Below are positions 16,847 to 25,980 of a stretch of DNA of 64,000 bases, piece after piece (within the stretch, counting starts at the first letter, position 1; each line of letters starts with the position of its first letter). This DNA comes from JANRKF01 sp964518725. Its GTDB lineage: Bacteria > Pseudomonadota > Alphaproteobacteria > Rickettsiales > SXRF01. The notes below the pieces were generated by a model. It saw nothing but the letters and a program-made list of their open reading frames with translations. It was not told the DNA's origin and made no database searches. The position numbers and the translations under genes were made by a program. The stretch lies in assembly GCA_964518725.1 (NCBI GenBank), contig CAZFKP010000008.1:16005-80004 (forward strand). The letters run 5' to 3'.

Positions 16847-18418
16847 TCAGGCTGCCAGATCCTCTTTGGCCAACACGCGCTTGATGAGTCTGATCGTCCC
16901 CTCGCGGCCATAGAGCTTCACGAAGCTGCCCATGCGCGGCCCCTGCGGCTGGCCGAGCAGCGTTTCGTACAGGGTGGAAAACCACGCCTTCAGGTTTTCG
17001 CCGAAATGCTTTTTGCCGATTTCGTAAATCTGGGTCTGCATCTCTTCAGCGGTGGCCGCATCGGTGATGCCATTCAGGTAATCGGCCATGTCGGAAAGCG
17101 CTTGCGCCTCGACATCGTTCGGCAACCGGAACTTGCGGGTAGGTTTCACGAAATCGACATAATAATTGATCGCGCCGTGCACCAACTTATCAAGGAACGG
17201 ATGGGTGGCAGGCGTCGCGCCCAGCAGGTAACTGCCGATGAATTTCCACAGCAGCGCCGCATCTTCTGCGCCCGATACGCTCACGAGGTTCAGCAGCAGG
17301 TTGAAACTGGGGGCGCCGGTTGGCGCGGGCGGTTTGCCGCCGTGAATGTGCCACGCCGGGTTGATGAGGCGCGCATCGCCTTCTTCTTTCGCGAATTTCT
17401 CAATATAGGTCTGGTAGTCATCGACCGCGCGCGGGATGACGTCGAAATACAGCTTCTTCGCTTTGCGTGGCGACTGGAACATATAGAGCGCGAGGCTTTC
17501 CGGCGGCGCATAACGCAGCCATTCATCGATGGTGAGCCCATTGCCTTTCGATTTGGAAATCTTCTGCCCCTTATCGTCGAGGAACAGCTCGAACATGAAT
17601 TGCTGCGGCGGCAACCCACCGGCAATCGTACAAATAGCGCTATAGAGTTCGGCAGACACCAGGTGATCCTTGCCGTACATTTCGTAATCGACGCCCAGCG
17701 CCGCCCAGCGCATCCCCATGTCGGGCTTCCATTGCAGCTTGCAATGGCCGCCGGTCACCGGCACTTCCAGCTCCGAACCATCTTCTTCGATGTAGGTGAT
17801 GGTGCCCTTGGCGACATCGGTATTCACCACCTTGGCGAGCAGCACCTTGCCGGAAACGGGCGACACCGGCAGGAACGGGCTATAGGTCTCGCGGCGCTCC
17901 TCGCCGAGCGTCGGAAGCATGACTTCCATCACCTTGTCGTAATTGGCGAGAATCCGAAGCAACGCCGCGTCGAATTCACCGGCCTTATAGGTGGCGGTCG
18001 AGCTTTTGAACTCGTAATCAAAGCCGAAATGGTCGAGAAAAGCGCACAGACGCGCATTCATATGATGACCGAAGCTCTCATGCGTACCAAATGGGTCGGG
18101 GATGGAGGTGAGCGGCTTGCCAATATTCGCCGCGATCATCTCCTTGTTCGGCAAGTTATCCGGCACTTTGCGGAGGCCGTCCATATCATCGGAAAAGCAG
18201 ATGAGCCTGGTCGGAATATCGCTGATATGCTCGAATGCACGCCGCACCATGGTCGTGCGCGCCACCTCGCCGAACGTGCCGATATGCGGCAGCCCAGAAG
18301 GCCCATAGCCGGTTTCAAACAGCACATAGCCCTTCTCCGGCGGCGCGTTTTTATAGCGCTCCACGAGGGCGGCGGCTTCCTGGAACGGCCAGGCGTTCAG
18401 ATTGGCATAATCGGTCAT
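16847..18418 (-). CDS. lysS: Lysyl-tRNA synthetase, class I
   Basis: Charges tRNA-Lys. This is the class I (Rossmann) enzyme used by archaea and many alphaproteobacteria, not the class II enzyme of E. coli. The HIGH-type motif is PSGLPHIGTFGE and the KMSKS-type motif is GQKISKSKGNG; the 523-residue length is normal. Its ATG overlaps the stop of the 2307-residue upstream gene as ATGA (18415-18418), so its translation may depend on ribosomes finishing the giant protein. A HAD hydrolase follows three bases downstream. Confidence 0.96.
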   Translation of the reverse strand: MTDYANLNAWPFQEAAALVERYKNAPPEKGYVLFETGYGPSGLPHIGTFGEVARTTMVRRAFEHISDIPTRLICFSDDMDGLRKVPDNLPNKEMIAANIGKPLTSIPDPFGTHESFGHHMNARLCAFLDHFGFDYEFKSSTATYKAGEFDAALLRILANYDKVMEVMLPTLGEERRETYSPFLPVSPVSGKVLLAKVVNTDVAKGTITYIEEDGSELEVPVTGGHCKLQWKPDMGMRWAALGVDYEMYGKDHLVSAELYSAICTIAGGLPPQQFMFELFLDDKGQKISKSKGNGLTIDEWLRYAPPESLALYMFQSPRKAKKLYFDVIPRAVDDYQTYIEKFAKEEGDARLINPAWHIHGGKPPAPTGAPSFNLLLNLVSVSGAEDAALLWKFIGSYLLGATPATHPFLDKLVHGAINYYVDFVKPTRKFRLPNDVEAQALSDMADYLNGITDAATAEEMQTQIYEIGKKHFGENLKAWFSTLYETLLGQPQGPRMGSFVKLYGREGTIRLIKRVLAKEDLAA

Positions 18419-21400
18419 TTTTTCTTCTTACTGCGGTCAAAGAATCCTGCAAGCGACATGCGAAGGTTATCGCCCGCCGCCTCATTCACCCTCGTTACCA
18501 TGTGATAGGCATCGTTGGCAATGAATACAATGCGGTTAGCTTTCGGGAAAATGCAGCGCGCCATGCCATGTTCGAGCAGCATCTCCTCCGTAGTGTTCTG
18601 CTGCAGCCATTTTCCCTTGTGGAAATCATGCTGGTTAACCGTGCGACGATGGGCGTGGATGGCATCGTTGACGCTTTCATCCATCAGAAGCAGCATCCCG
18701 CCCCAATGCGACCGCCAGGTTTTGTTCATGAAGAACGCGTAGGCGCCGGTATAGACCCCGGAGCCGTCATCATGCATCGCAAGCCCGGTGCCGGGCGGAT
18801 AGAGCCACGACGTTACCGAGAAATGCGACCACCCTTCGACCGACTTGCTCGTATCCGTCGGCTTGCCGGTATAATATTCCACCTGCGGCTGGAATTCGCG
18901 CATATATTCGATAAACGCATCGAAGGCGGTTTCCGTCGGGTAGACGTAGGTGGGCTTGGGCATCGGGATGAGCGTCTTGTCCGGGTAATAGAACGCGTTG
19001 AGCAGGCTGCGTAGCGGGAAGCCGTCATGCACATGCCAGGCGCGGGAAATCTTCCCCTTGGTGTTGATGTGCTCATAGTCGGTGGCGACGCAGAAATGGC
19101 GAAGATTATCGTATAAATCCTGCGGCAGGAAATTATCGAACACCACCCCGGCACGAGACTCGAATATTTTAACCGGCTTGTGCTGCGCCTTGCCAATCCC
19201 GATGATCGGAGCCTTCACAAACTGGGTGGCAACCGGCACGGCCATCGCCGGGGCGGCTACCGGAGCGGCGGGCGCTTGCGACGGCTGCTTCGCCTGCTCT
19301 TTCCAGCGGCGATAAAAATCGCGACTGCGTTCTGCCCCGGTGATAAGGTCGACATTCGGAACAAAGGCTTCTGCCAGAAGCGGCTGGTTCTTCGCCTTGG
19401 CCATATGCTGACGGAACGCTTCTTCTTCCTCGCCGTGGAAAAACCCGACCAGCACAAACCGCTCGCCCTTGGTCACCTTCATTGCCTCGTGCGCCAGGGT
19501 GCAGGGAAACGCAACGGCACCGCCCTTGCCCGGACGGTAGGTGCGGTGCAAATCATATTCCGGGAAACGAAGGCCGCCGCCCTTGTAATCGTCGGAAAGG
19601 TTGAGCGTCACGGCCACGCGGCGGTAACCCACCCCCTCCTCATAATTGTCACGGTGCTTGGCAAAAAACCCGCCGTCGTCACCGGAGTACAGGCCGATTT
19701 TATAATTCTCCCGCCCGGTCACCTTAAACCCGAAAATCTTTTCGATTTCGGGGAACAGGCTGTGCGACAGTTTCAGGTCGAGCTTGGCACGCAGCTCATC
19801 CGGCACGATAAAATCCGTCCGCTCCTTGGCAGTGGCGACATAGCCTTTGCCAACCACCTCGCCTTTGATTTTCTCACCTTTGCGGAAGGCGTCGATCAGC
19901 TCGTCGCACAGCTCCGGCGGGAAAATTTCCGGCAACATCAGAACCGGCGCCGCTTCCGCCACCACCTCCGCCTTTGTCTTGGCAGGCATAGAATCCAGAT
20001 ACTCTTTCAGGAAGCCGACCATTTCCGTTGGCAGGTCGGGTTTGGGTGCGGCGCTGCTTTTGTTTTTGATCTGCAACTTGTGATCGAGCAGGAACGCGCA
20101 CGGTGCCGAGGTGATGCCCAGCGACATACCGACCATGATGCCAGTATCGGCCAGCAGCGGGTAGGCAATCTTGTTTTTTTCTTGGTACGCCGTCAGGGTG
20201 GCGATATCGGCATCGAACATGAAAAACAGCGTGGCATCGGGTTTACCCGCCTGTTTCAGGGCAACATCCAGCTTCTTGAAAAACTCCACGTTCGCCACCT
20301 CATCGGCATAGCGCAGCAGGAACAGCAGCGCCGGCCTGCCGGCATTGCTTTCGAGGGCGCGCTTCTTGCCGGTCGTTTCCGGCAACACGAAATGCGGCAG
20401 AATGTCGCCAATGCCGTAGCTCTGCTTCGCCTTGGTCGCCACGGCCGGTTGCTCGCCGGGAAGCGGGATTGGGCGCTTGCGGTACTTGATCAGGTTGGTG
20501 ACGAAGCCTGCCTGGATGGCTTTCGGGTGCACGATCTTATTTTTGAAATCGATCCCGGAATGCTCTTCATATTGCTCAATCGTCCGCACGTTGCCGAGGC
20601 CGTATTTCTCAATATCGACCAGCAGGCGCGGATCATCGCTCAGCTTGTGGCGTGTCAGGTGGTTAAGCCGGGTGATGCCGCGGTTTGAGAAAAACTGATA
20701 GCGTTTTTCATCCGACGCGGCCTTGAGGTCACCCCAGTGCATGGGGCGGCCGCTCACCTGCCCGACATTGTAATAGTGGAAAATACGGATCTGGCGGGTG
20801 CTGAATAAATCCCAGCCATGGGTATAGAGCCGCGCTGCGTAAACAATCTCCTCCTGGTCGAAATAAAGGTATGGGTCATACGGCACTTCCTTCAGCACCT
20901 CGGAGCGCGAAAACACGAACCCGGCCGCGATGAAGGCGCCGGGAAGCGGCACCTCCGGCTCGATCTCCAGCAGTTCGCCGCGCCCGCGCACGTTGCCTTG
21001 CGGACTGAACGGCTTGTTGATGCAATGCACGTTCGGGCGCGGGTTGACTTCCAGATTGTGCGGCGGCGTATATTTCGCCGGGCTGCACGAAATGATCGGC
21101 TTCTTCGACGGGCAAGCTGCCAGCTCATCAATCAGCCATTCATCCCAGCCCGGTGCAAACCGCATATGGGAGTCGATCTGCAGGGTATATTCCTCGCCTT
21201 CGTAGAGCATCTCGGTTTGCGCGCGCGCCCAGCACACGCCTTCCGCCTCGCGCCAATCGACCGGGTAAACCCGCACCTGATCTGGCCGGGTGGTCACGGT
21301 GAAGCAATGCTCGTCTTCCTTTTCGTCAAACTGCCAGCAAATGCCGACAAAAATACGGTCGGGATAAGTGGCTTTCTCAAACAGATCCTTGACCGTCCAC

Positions 21401-24400
21401 TGGCACTCGGAATCCCGGTAGCTCGCAATGCGAACAAAAATACGTGGTCTGTAATCCATACTGAATAGTCCTTTTTTTGCGTGTTCACTGATCGTCTGCA
21501 TGGCAAAATTTACCCCGCAGAACGCTTGGTATTCACCAAATGAGCGGGCATTGCCAAACCCATAATCCTCAATCTCAACCAACGAGCGCGGATCAACCGT
21601 TCTTTCCACACCCATCAGGTGGGCACAGCGGCGGCGGGTAATCCAGTCGCGGTCGTCGCCGTGATCCTGCCAATGCATGCGCCGTTTCTTGCGCTCCCAG
21701 AAGTGGTAGAGCACGTTGCGGTGCGGCGAGAAAATATCCCAGCCATGCGTCCACACCCGCGCCGCATAGGTGACATCGTCGCCGAAGAAATAAATATTGG
21801 GGTCGATCGGCACTTCGTCGAACAGCGTGCTGCGCGCAAAAATAAAATTGTTCGAGATGGTGGCGGCCAAAAACGGCACATCGGGTGCCGTGTCATGGTT
21901 AATGCGGATCGGGTTATAGCGCAGTGTCGGCGGATATTCGCCCTTGGAGTCGTTCTTGAATTCCCTAAATCCCATGCGGATGCAATAGCCGGTCAGCAAT
22001 TCATTCGGCGGCGTGTAGCTTGCCGGATACGACGAAAGGATCGGTTTTTTGGAATCGCACGCGGCCAGCATCGCCAGCAACGTTTCATCCCATCCCGGCT
22101 CGAAGCGCATATGCGCGTCGATGGCCAGCGTATATTCCTCGCCTTGGCGCAATGCCACCGCCTGTTTCCTCGCCCAGCTTGCACCCAGCGAATCACGGTA
22201 ATGGAAGTTGATGACCCGCACCTGCTTCGGATACGGGTACGGCACTGCAAAACAATCGGCGTCTTCTTTCTCGTCGAACTGCCAGCAGATGCCGACTGAA
22301 ATACGGTCGGGATGCGTCGCCTTATCGAATAAATCTTTCACCGTATGCTGGCATTCGCGGTCGCGGTAACTGGCGATCTGCACAAAAATGCGTGGCTGGA
22401 ATAACCCTTGCAGCGCTTTCTCGGAAATATGCTTGCGGGCGAAATCCACCCCGGCATATTTCTCATAATCACTCAGGCTGCGCTCTTTGCCCAACCCGTA
22501 CTTATCGAGATCGACCAAGATATCCGGATCGGTGCTGATTTCCGTGCCCATGATGTGCCGCACGCGTGCAAGCGACCGCAGGTTCAGGTTCCACCATGTT
22601 TTTTCATGATCCTGGAAGTGGGTTGGGCGCTTGCTGCGATCCCAGTCATGGTACACAACAATCGTATTCGGGTGATAAATGTCATACCCTTTCGTCCACA
22701 GCCGTGCCGCCAGCGTAATTTCCTCGCCGAAGAAATAGAGGTTGGGATCATAGGGCACATCCTCGATGATCGACGATGGGCCAAACAGCATGCAGGCACT
22801 GGCAAACGCCCCGACCATCGGCAGTGGCGGCGGCGGATTCTCGATACGGTAGGCCGGCGCGCCCTTCATTTTGAAAATGCCGCGCTCGTCAAATTCCTTG
22901 GCCGACATGCCGAAAAAATATTTTCTTCCAATATTATTGGGCGGCGTGTAACCAGGCGGATAGCAAGTAAGCACCGATTTTTCCTTGCCGCACTGCCGGT
23001 ACATGTCGAGCAGCATCTCGTCCCAGCCCGGCTCAAACCGCATGTGGCTGTCGACTTGAAGCGTGAACTCCTCGCCCTGCCACAGACCTTGCGTCAGCAT
23101 CCGCGCCCAGCACACGCCCTTGCCTTTGCGGGCATCTACCTCATGCACCCGCACCTGGTCGGGATACGGGTACGGCACCTCAAAGCAGATCGCATCCTCT
23201 TCCTTGACATATTGCCAGCAGATGCCGACAGAAATGCGCTCTGGATGGGTGGCCTTATCAAACAAATCCTTCACCGTGTGCTGGCACTCGGGGTCGCGGT
23301 AGCTGGCGATCTGCACGAAAATACGTGGCCGTCCGTTAGGTGCTTTCTTTTTCGTTGCCATAAATTTTTCGTTCCAGAGTCCTTGCGCTGCGGCGTCGGA
23401 AATTTCCTTAGTGTCCGGGTTCACTCCTGCAAATTGCCAGAAATCATCAACCTTACGTTTATCACCTAACCCATATTGATCCAACTCGACAAGCGCTTTC
23501 TGGTCACGGGCGGCTTCCAGCCCGATCAGGTGACGCACACGCTGGCGGGTGCGCTGCGAATCCTCGCTGCTGCGCTTGCGGTAGGGTTGCTTGCTCACTT
23601 CCTGCTCGCGGTTCCACCAATGGTACAGCGTCATGCAGTCGGGCTGATAGACATCAATCCCATGCGTCCACAGACGCATGGCAAGGCTGATCTCGTCGCC
23701 GTAAAAATAAATATGCGGGTCGATCGGCACGCGCTTCCATACCTCCGCCGCCGCAAACATGAAATTCGCCACCACGAACGGGGATTGGTAGAGCCGCGCC
23801 TGCGGTTCGGACTTGTCGATATATTCGCCGGTCAGGTGGATGAGTTGCGGATCGCTGTCATTGCCGAAGGATTTTGCGCGCACACGGGTCGGATGATACG
23901 GAACATAGTCGCGCTTGTCCGGCGGCGTATAACCCGGCAGGTAGGTGGAAATCACCACATCCTTACTGGGGCAGCGCTCCACCATCTCGACCAGCGTGGC
24001 ATCCCATCCCTGCTGGAACCGCATATGGCTGTCGATGATGAGGACGAAATCCTCGCCGCGCATGAGCTGCATCGCCCGCGCCCGCGCCCAGTTAGCGCCA
24101 CGGCTGTCGCGGTAATCGACGAGGTCAATTTTCACCTGTTCCGGCCGCTCGGGCGTGAACCGGCAATCCTCATCTTCGTTGAAATTCAGCTGATGGCAAA
24201 CGCCGGCGTAAATCCGATCCGGGTGTACGGCCTTGGCAAACATATCGCTGATCGTGTGCTTGGTTTCCGGGTCACGGAAGCTGGCGATGGCGACAAAAAT
24301 GCGTTTTTTCGCGCGCGCCGTGTCGGCGGCATCCCGTGCCTCGTCACGCACGCCGAACTGGCCGATGCGCGCATGCATCGCCACATTCCCCCGCGTCATG

Positions 24401-25338
24401 TCAACGCCGATGAATGAAAAATAATCCGCCAGGCTGCGCGCCGTGCCGAGCGGAGTGCGTTCGATGTCTTCCAGCACCGTTTCATCCTGCGCCGGGTGCA
24501 GCCCCAGCACATGCAGGTTGCGGGCGAATGACCGCATGTTACGCTCGGCCTGCCGGTTGCGGTAGAGCTGCTCATCCCGCACATCCAGGCGGTTCCAGTG
24601 ATGGTAAAGCACCACCCGGTCGAGATGGTAGATATCGTAGCCGTGCGTCCACAGCCGCGCCGAATAATTCAGCTCCTCGCCCCAGAAATAAATATGCGGA
24701 TCCGGCGGCACCTCCTTCAGCACCTCGGCGCGGGCGAACATGAAGTTCCCCACCCACGAGCAGGTGAGGAAGGGCGCAGTGAATTTGTCCTGCGGCTGGA
24801 GGATACTGACCAGATGGATGATTTGCGGGTCGTTGCGCTCGCCGAGGCGATTGATGGTGACGACCGGCAGCTTGCCATCGAGTTTCTGGCGATTGTCGGG
24901 CGGCTGGTAATCGGGCAGCCACGCCGTGAGCACGGCTTTTTTTGTCGGCAGTGTTTCGAGCAGCTCGATGAGCGTATCGTCCCAGCCCGGCTCGAAACGA
25001 TGGTGCGCCTGAATCTGCAACACATACTCCTCGCCCGACCACAGCTTCTGCGCTTCGCTGCGCGCCCAGCCGGCGCCGTCCGCATCCCGCACATGGTATT
25101 GTACCACCCTCACCTGTTCCGGGTGTGGATACTCCACCGCCACCAGCGCTGCGTCCTCGGCCGGGTCATATTGCCAGCATAGCCCGACACTCACCCGCTC
25201 CGGGTGCGCCGCTTTGGCGAACAGGTCGGCGATGGTGTGGTGGCATTCCGGGTCGCGGAAGCTAACCATCTGGACAAAAATGCGTTTCGCGTGATTCATA
25301 GGTTGTGAAAACCTAGCAGGAAATGGTATAAGAAACAT
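18415..25338 (-). CDS. Giant fusion: five GlcNAc-transferase-like domains + redoxin-like domain + two 2OG-Fe(II) oxygenase domains
   Basis: Residues are numbered from the ATG at 25338; Met14 (25299) is an equally good start. Five tandem copies of a GT60/Skp1-type GlcNAc transferase fold lie at about 18-310, 346-645, 671-980, 982-1292 and 1298-1612. Each has RIFVxIxSYRDxEC, a metal motif (DSH or DAH then xRF) and YFxGxE...ARLWTHGxD. Copy 1 has QAH instead of DxH (Gln110), and copy 5 has FDQEE instead of the FxGE loop. A redoxin-like domain (1638-1785) lacks a peroxidatic cysteine. The first 2OG oxygenase (1798-1970) has His1895, Asp1897 and His1950. The second (2055-2300) has His2189, Asp2191, His2279 and Arg2293. 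An Ala/Pro linker joins the oxygenases. No signal peptide or membrane helix is visible, so it is probably cytoplasmic. Inferred role: hydroxylation of a protein (prolyl) and GlcNAc transfer to it. Confidence 0.85.
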   Translation of the reverse strand: MFLIPFPARFSQPMNHAKRIFVQMVSFRDPECHHTIADLFAKAAHPERVSVGLCWQYDPAEDAALVAVEYPHPEQVRVVQYHVRDADGAGWARSEAQKLWSGEEYVLQIQAHHRFEPGWDDTLIELLETLPTKKAVLTAWLPDYQPPDNRQKLDGKLPVVTINRLGERNDPQIIHLVSILQPQDKFTAPFLTCSWVGNFMFARAEVLKEVPPDPHIYFWGEELNYSARLWTHGYDIYHLDRVVLYHHWNRLDVRDEQLYRNRQAERNMRSFARNLHVLGLHPAQDETVLEDIERTPLGTARSLADYFSFIGVDMTRGNVAMHARIGQFGVRDEARDAADTARAKKRIFVAIASFRDPETKHTISDMFAKAVHPDRIYAGVCHQLNFNEDEDCRFTPERPEQVKIDLVDYRDSRGANWARARAMQLMRGEDFVLIIDSHMRFQQGWDATLVEMVERCPSKDVVISTYLPGYTPPDKRDYVPYHPTRVRAKSFGNDSDPQLIHLTGEYIDKSEPQARLYQSPFVVANFMFAAAEVWKRVPIDPHIYFYGDEISLAMRLWTHGIDVYQPDCMTLYHWWNREQEVSKQPYRKRSSEDSQRTRQRVRHLIGLEAARDQKALVELDQYGLGDKRKVDDFWQFAGVNPDTKEISDAAAQGLWNEKFMATKKKAPNGRPRIFVQIASYRDPECQHTVKDLFDKATHPERISVGICWQYVKEEDAICFEVPYPYPDQVRVHEVDARKGKGVCWARMLTQGLWQGEEFTLQVDSHMRFEPGWDEMLLDMYRQCGKEKSVLTCYPPGYTPPNNIGRKYFFGMSAKEFDERGIFKMKGAPAYRIENPPPPLPMVGAFASACMLFGPSSIIEDVPYDPNLYFFGEEITLAARLWTKGYDIYHPNTIVVYHDWDRSKRPTHFQDHEKTWWNLNLRSLARVRHIMGTEISTDPDILVDLDKYGLGKERSLSDYEKYAGVDFARKHISEKALQGLFQPRIFVQIASYRDRECQHTVKDLFDKATHPDRISVGICWQFDEKEDADCFAVPYPYPKQVRVINFHYRDSLGASWARKQAVALRQGEEYTLAIDAHMRFEPGWDETLLAMLAACDSKKPILSSYPASYTPPNELLTGYCIRMGFREFKNDSKGEYPPTLRYNPIRINHDTAPDVPFLAATISNNFIFARSTLFDEVPIDPNIYFFGDDVTYAARVWTHGWDIFSPHRNVLYHFWERKKRRMHWQDHGDDRDWITRRRCAHLMGVERTVDPRSLVEIEDYGFGNARSFGEYQAFCGVNFAMQTISEHAKKGLFSMDYRPRIFVRIASYRDSECQWTVKDLFEKATYPDRIFVGICWQFDEKEDEHCFTVTTRPDQVRVYPVDWREAEGVCWARAQTEMLYEGEEYTLQIDSHMRFAPGWDEWLIDELAACPSKKPIISCSPAKYTPPHNLEVNPRPNVHCINKPFSPQGNVRGRGELLEIEPEVPLPGAFIAAGFVFSRSEVLKEVPYDPYLYFDQEEIVYAARLYTHGWDLFSTRQIRIFHYYNVGQVSGRPMHWGDLKAASDEKRYQFFSNRGITRLNHLTRHKLSDDPRLLVDIEKYGLGNVRTIEQYEEHSGIDFKNKIVHPKAIQAGFVTNLIKYRKRPIPLPGEQPAVATKAKQSYGIGDILPHFVLPETTGKKRALESNAGRPALLFLLRYADEVANVEFFKKLDVALKQAGKPDATLFFMFDADIATLTAYQEKNKIAYPLLADTGIMVGMSLGITSAPCAFLLDHKLQIKNKSSAAPKPDLPTEMVGFLKEYLDSMPAKTKAEVVAEAAPVLMLPEIFPPELCDELIDAFRKGEKIKGEVVGKGYVATAKERTDFIVPDELRAKLDLKLSHSLFPEIEKIFGFKVTGRENYKIGLYSGDDGGFFAKHRDNYEEGVGYRRVAVTLNLSDDYKGGGLRFPEYDLHRTYRPGKGGAVAFPCTLAHEAMKVTKGERFVLVGFFHGEEEEAFRQHMAKAKNQPLLAEAFVPNVDLITGAERSRDFYRRWKEQAKQPSQAPAAPVAAPAMAVPVATQFVKAPIIGIGKAQHKPVKIFESRAGVVFDNFLPQDLYDNLRHFCVATDYEHINTKGKISRAWHVHDGFPLRSLLNAFYYPDKTLIPMPKPTYVYPTETAFDAFIEYMREFQPQVEYYTGKPTDTSKSVEGWSHFSVTSWLYPPGTGLAMHDDGSGVYTGAYAFFMNKTWRSHWGGMLLLMDESVNDAIHAHRRTVNQHDFHKGKWLQQNTTEEMLLEHGMARCIFPKANRIVFIANDAYHMVTRVNEAAGDNLRMSLAGFFDRSKKKK
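25303..25332 (+). promoter_or_regulatory. Possible promoter for the sulfotransferase-like gene
   Basis: TTGTGA at 25303-25308 and TATAAG at 25327-25332 are 18 bases apart and lie 27 bases before the ATG at 25360. They overlap the start region of the divergent giant gene, so the two would compete or be co-controlled. This is a pattern match only. Confidence 0.3.
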
Positions 25339-25359
25339 GAAAATTACGCGCAGAATCCC

Positions 25360-25980
25360 ATGACCGTCCTCATTTTAGGCATGCACAGGAGCGGCACCTC
25401 GGCCATCACCCGGCTGGTGGCGGATATGGGCGCCTATCTCGGCGCAGACTTATTGCCCGCCTCGCCTGACAACCCACGGGGTTTCTGGGAACGCAAGGAT
25501 GTGCTGGCCATCAATCGCGCCATCCTCACCGCCCAGAACTGCAACTGGTATACGGTGGCTGGGTTCGACAGCGCCCGCCCCCTGCCCGCCGGGCTGCACG
25601 CACCAATGGAAAGAATCGTGGCGGAACTGACCGCCCATGCGCCATTTGCGGTAAAAGACCCGCGCTTTTGCCTTACGCTGCCTTACTGGCTGCCGCTTTT
25701 CCGCACGCCGCCGCTCATCCTCCTTGCCCTCCGCCATCCGGCAGCCGTGGCCGATTCGCTCACCCGCCGCAACCAGATGCCGCCGGAACAGGGGCTTGCC
25801 CTCTGGGAGTCCTACATGGCGCAAGCGCAGCGGCACATCGCAGGGAAAACCGTGGTGCGCTGCCAGTTTGAGGCACTACTTGCCAATCCCGAGGCCGAAA
25901 CAACCACTCTGCATGCGGTGCTCACCGCCCATGTCCCCGGCCTTACCCTGCCTGCCAGTCACGCCATCAAAGCCCCCTGA
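25360..25980 (+). CDS. Sulfotransferase-like protein
   Basis: A 206-residue P-loop protein of the PAPS-dependent sulfotransferase superfamily. The 5'-phosphosulfate loop is LILGMHRSGTSAITRL near the N-terminus, the 3'-phosphate-binding region is LLALRHPAAVADSL near residues 121-134, and VKDPRF lies between. It is short for the family, so it may be a minimal domain. It is divergent from the giant glycosyltransferase/hydroxylase gene, with start codons 21 bases apart (60 if the giant begins at 25299), suggesting joint control and possible sulfation of the same product. Its 3' end overlaps the convergent photolyase gene by 14 bases. Confidence 0.75.
   Translation: MTVLILGMHRSGTSAITRLVADMGAYLGADLLPASPDNPRGFWERKDVLAINRAILTAQNCNWYTVAGFDSARPLPAGLHAPMERIVAELTAHAPFAVKDPRFCLTLPYWLPLFRTPPLILLALRHPAAVADSLTRRNQMPPEQGLALWESYMAQAQRHIAGKTVVRCQFEALLANPEAETTTLHAVLTAHVPGLTLPASHAIKAP

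Noticed and set aside
16097..18505. 802-residue open frame on the plus strand
   Set aside because: It runs antisense to the HAD hydrolase and lysS, both with clear family motifs; its His/Arg-rich composition is typical of a mirror frame of GC-rich coding DNA.
18415..25338. Possibility that the five glycosyltransferase copies are an assembly collapse or duplication artefact
   Set aside because: The copies differ strongly in sequence, length and active-site residues, so they cannot come from misassembled identical reads.
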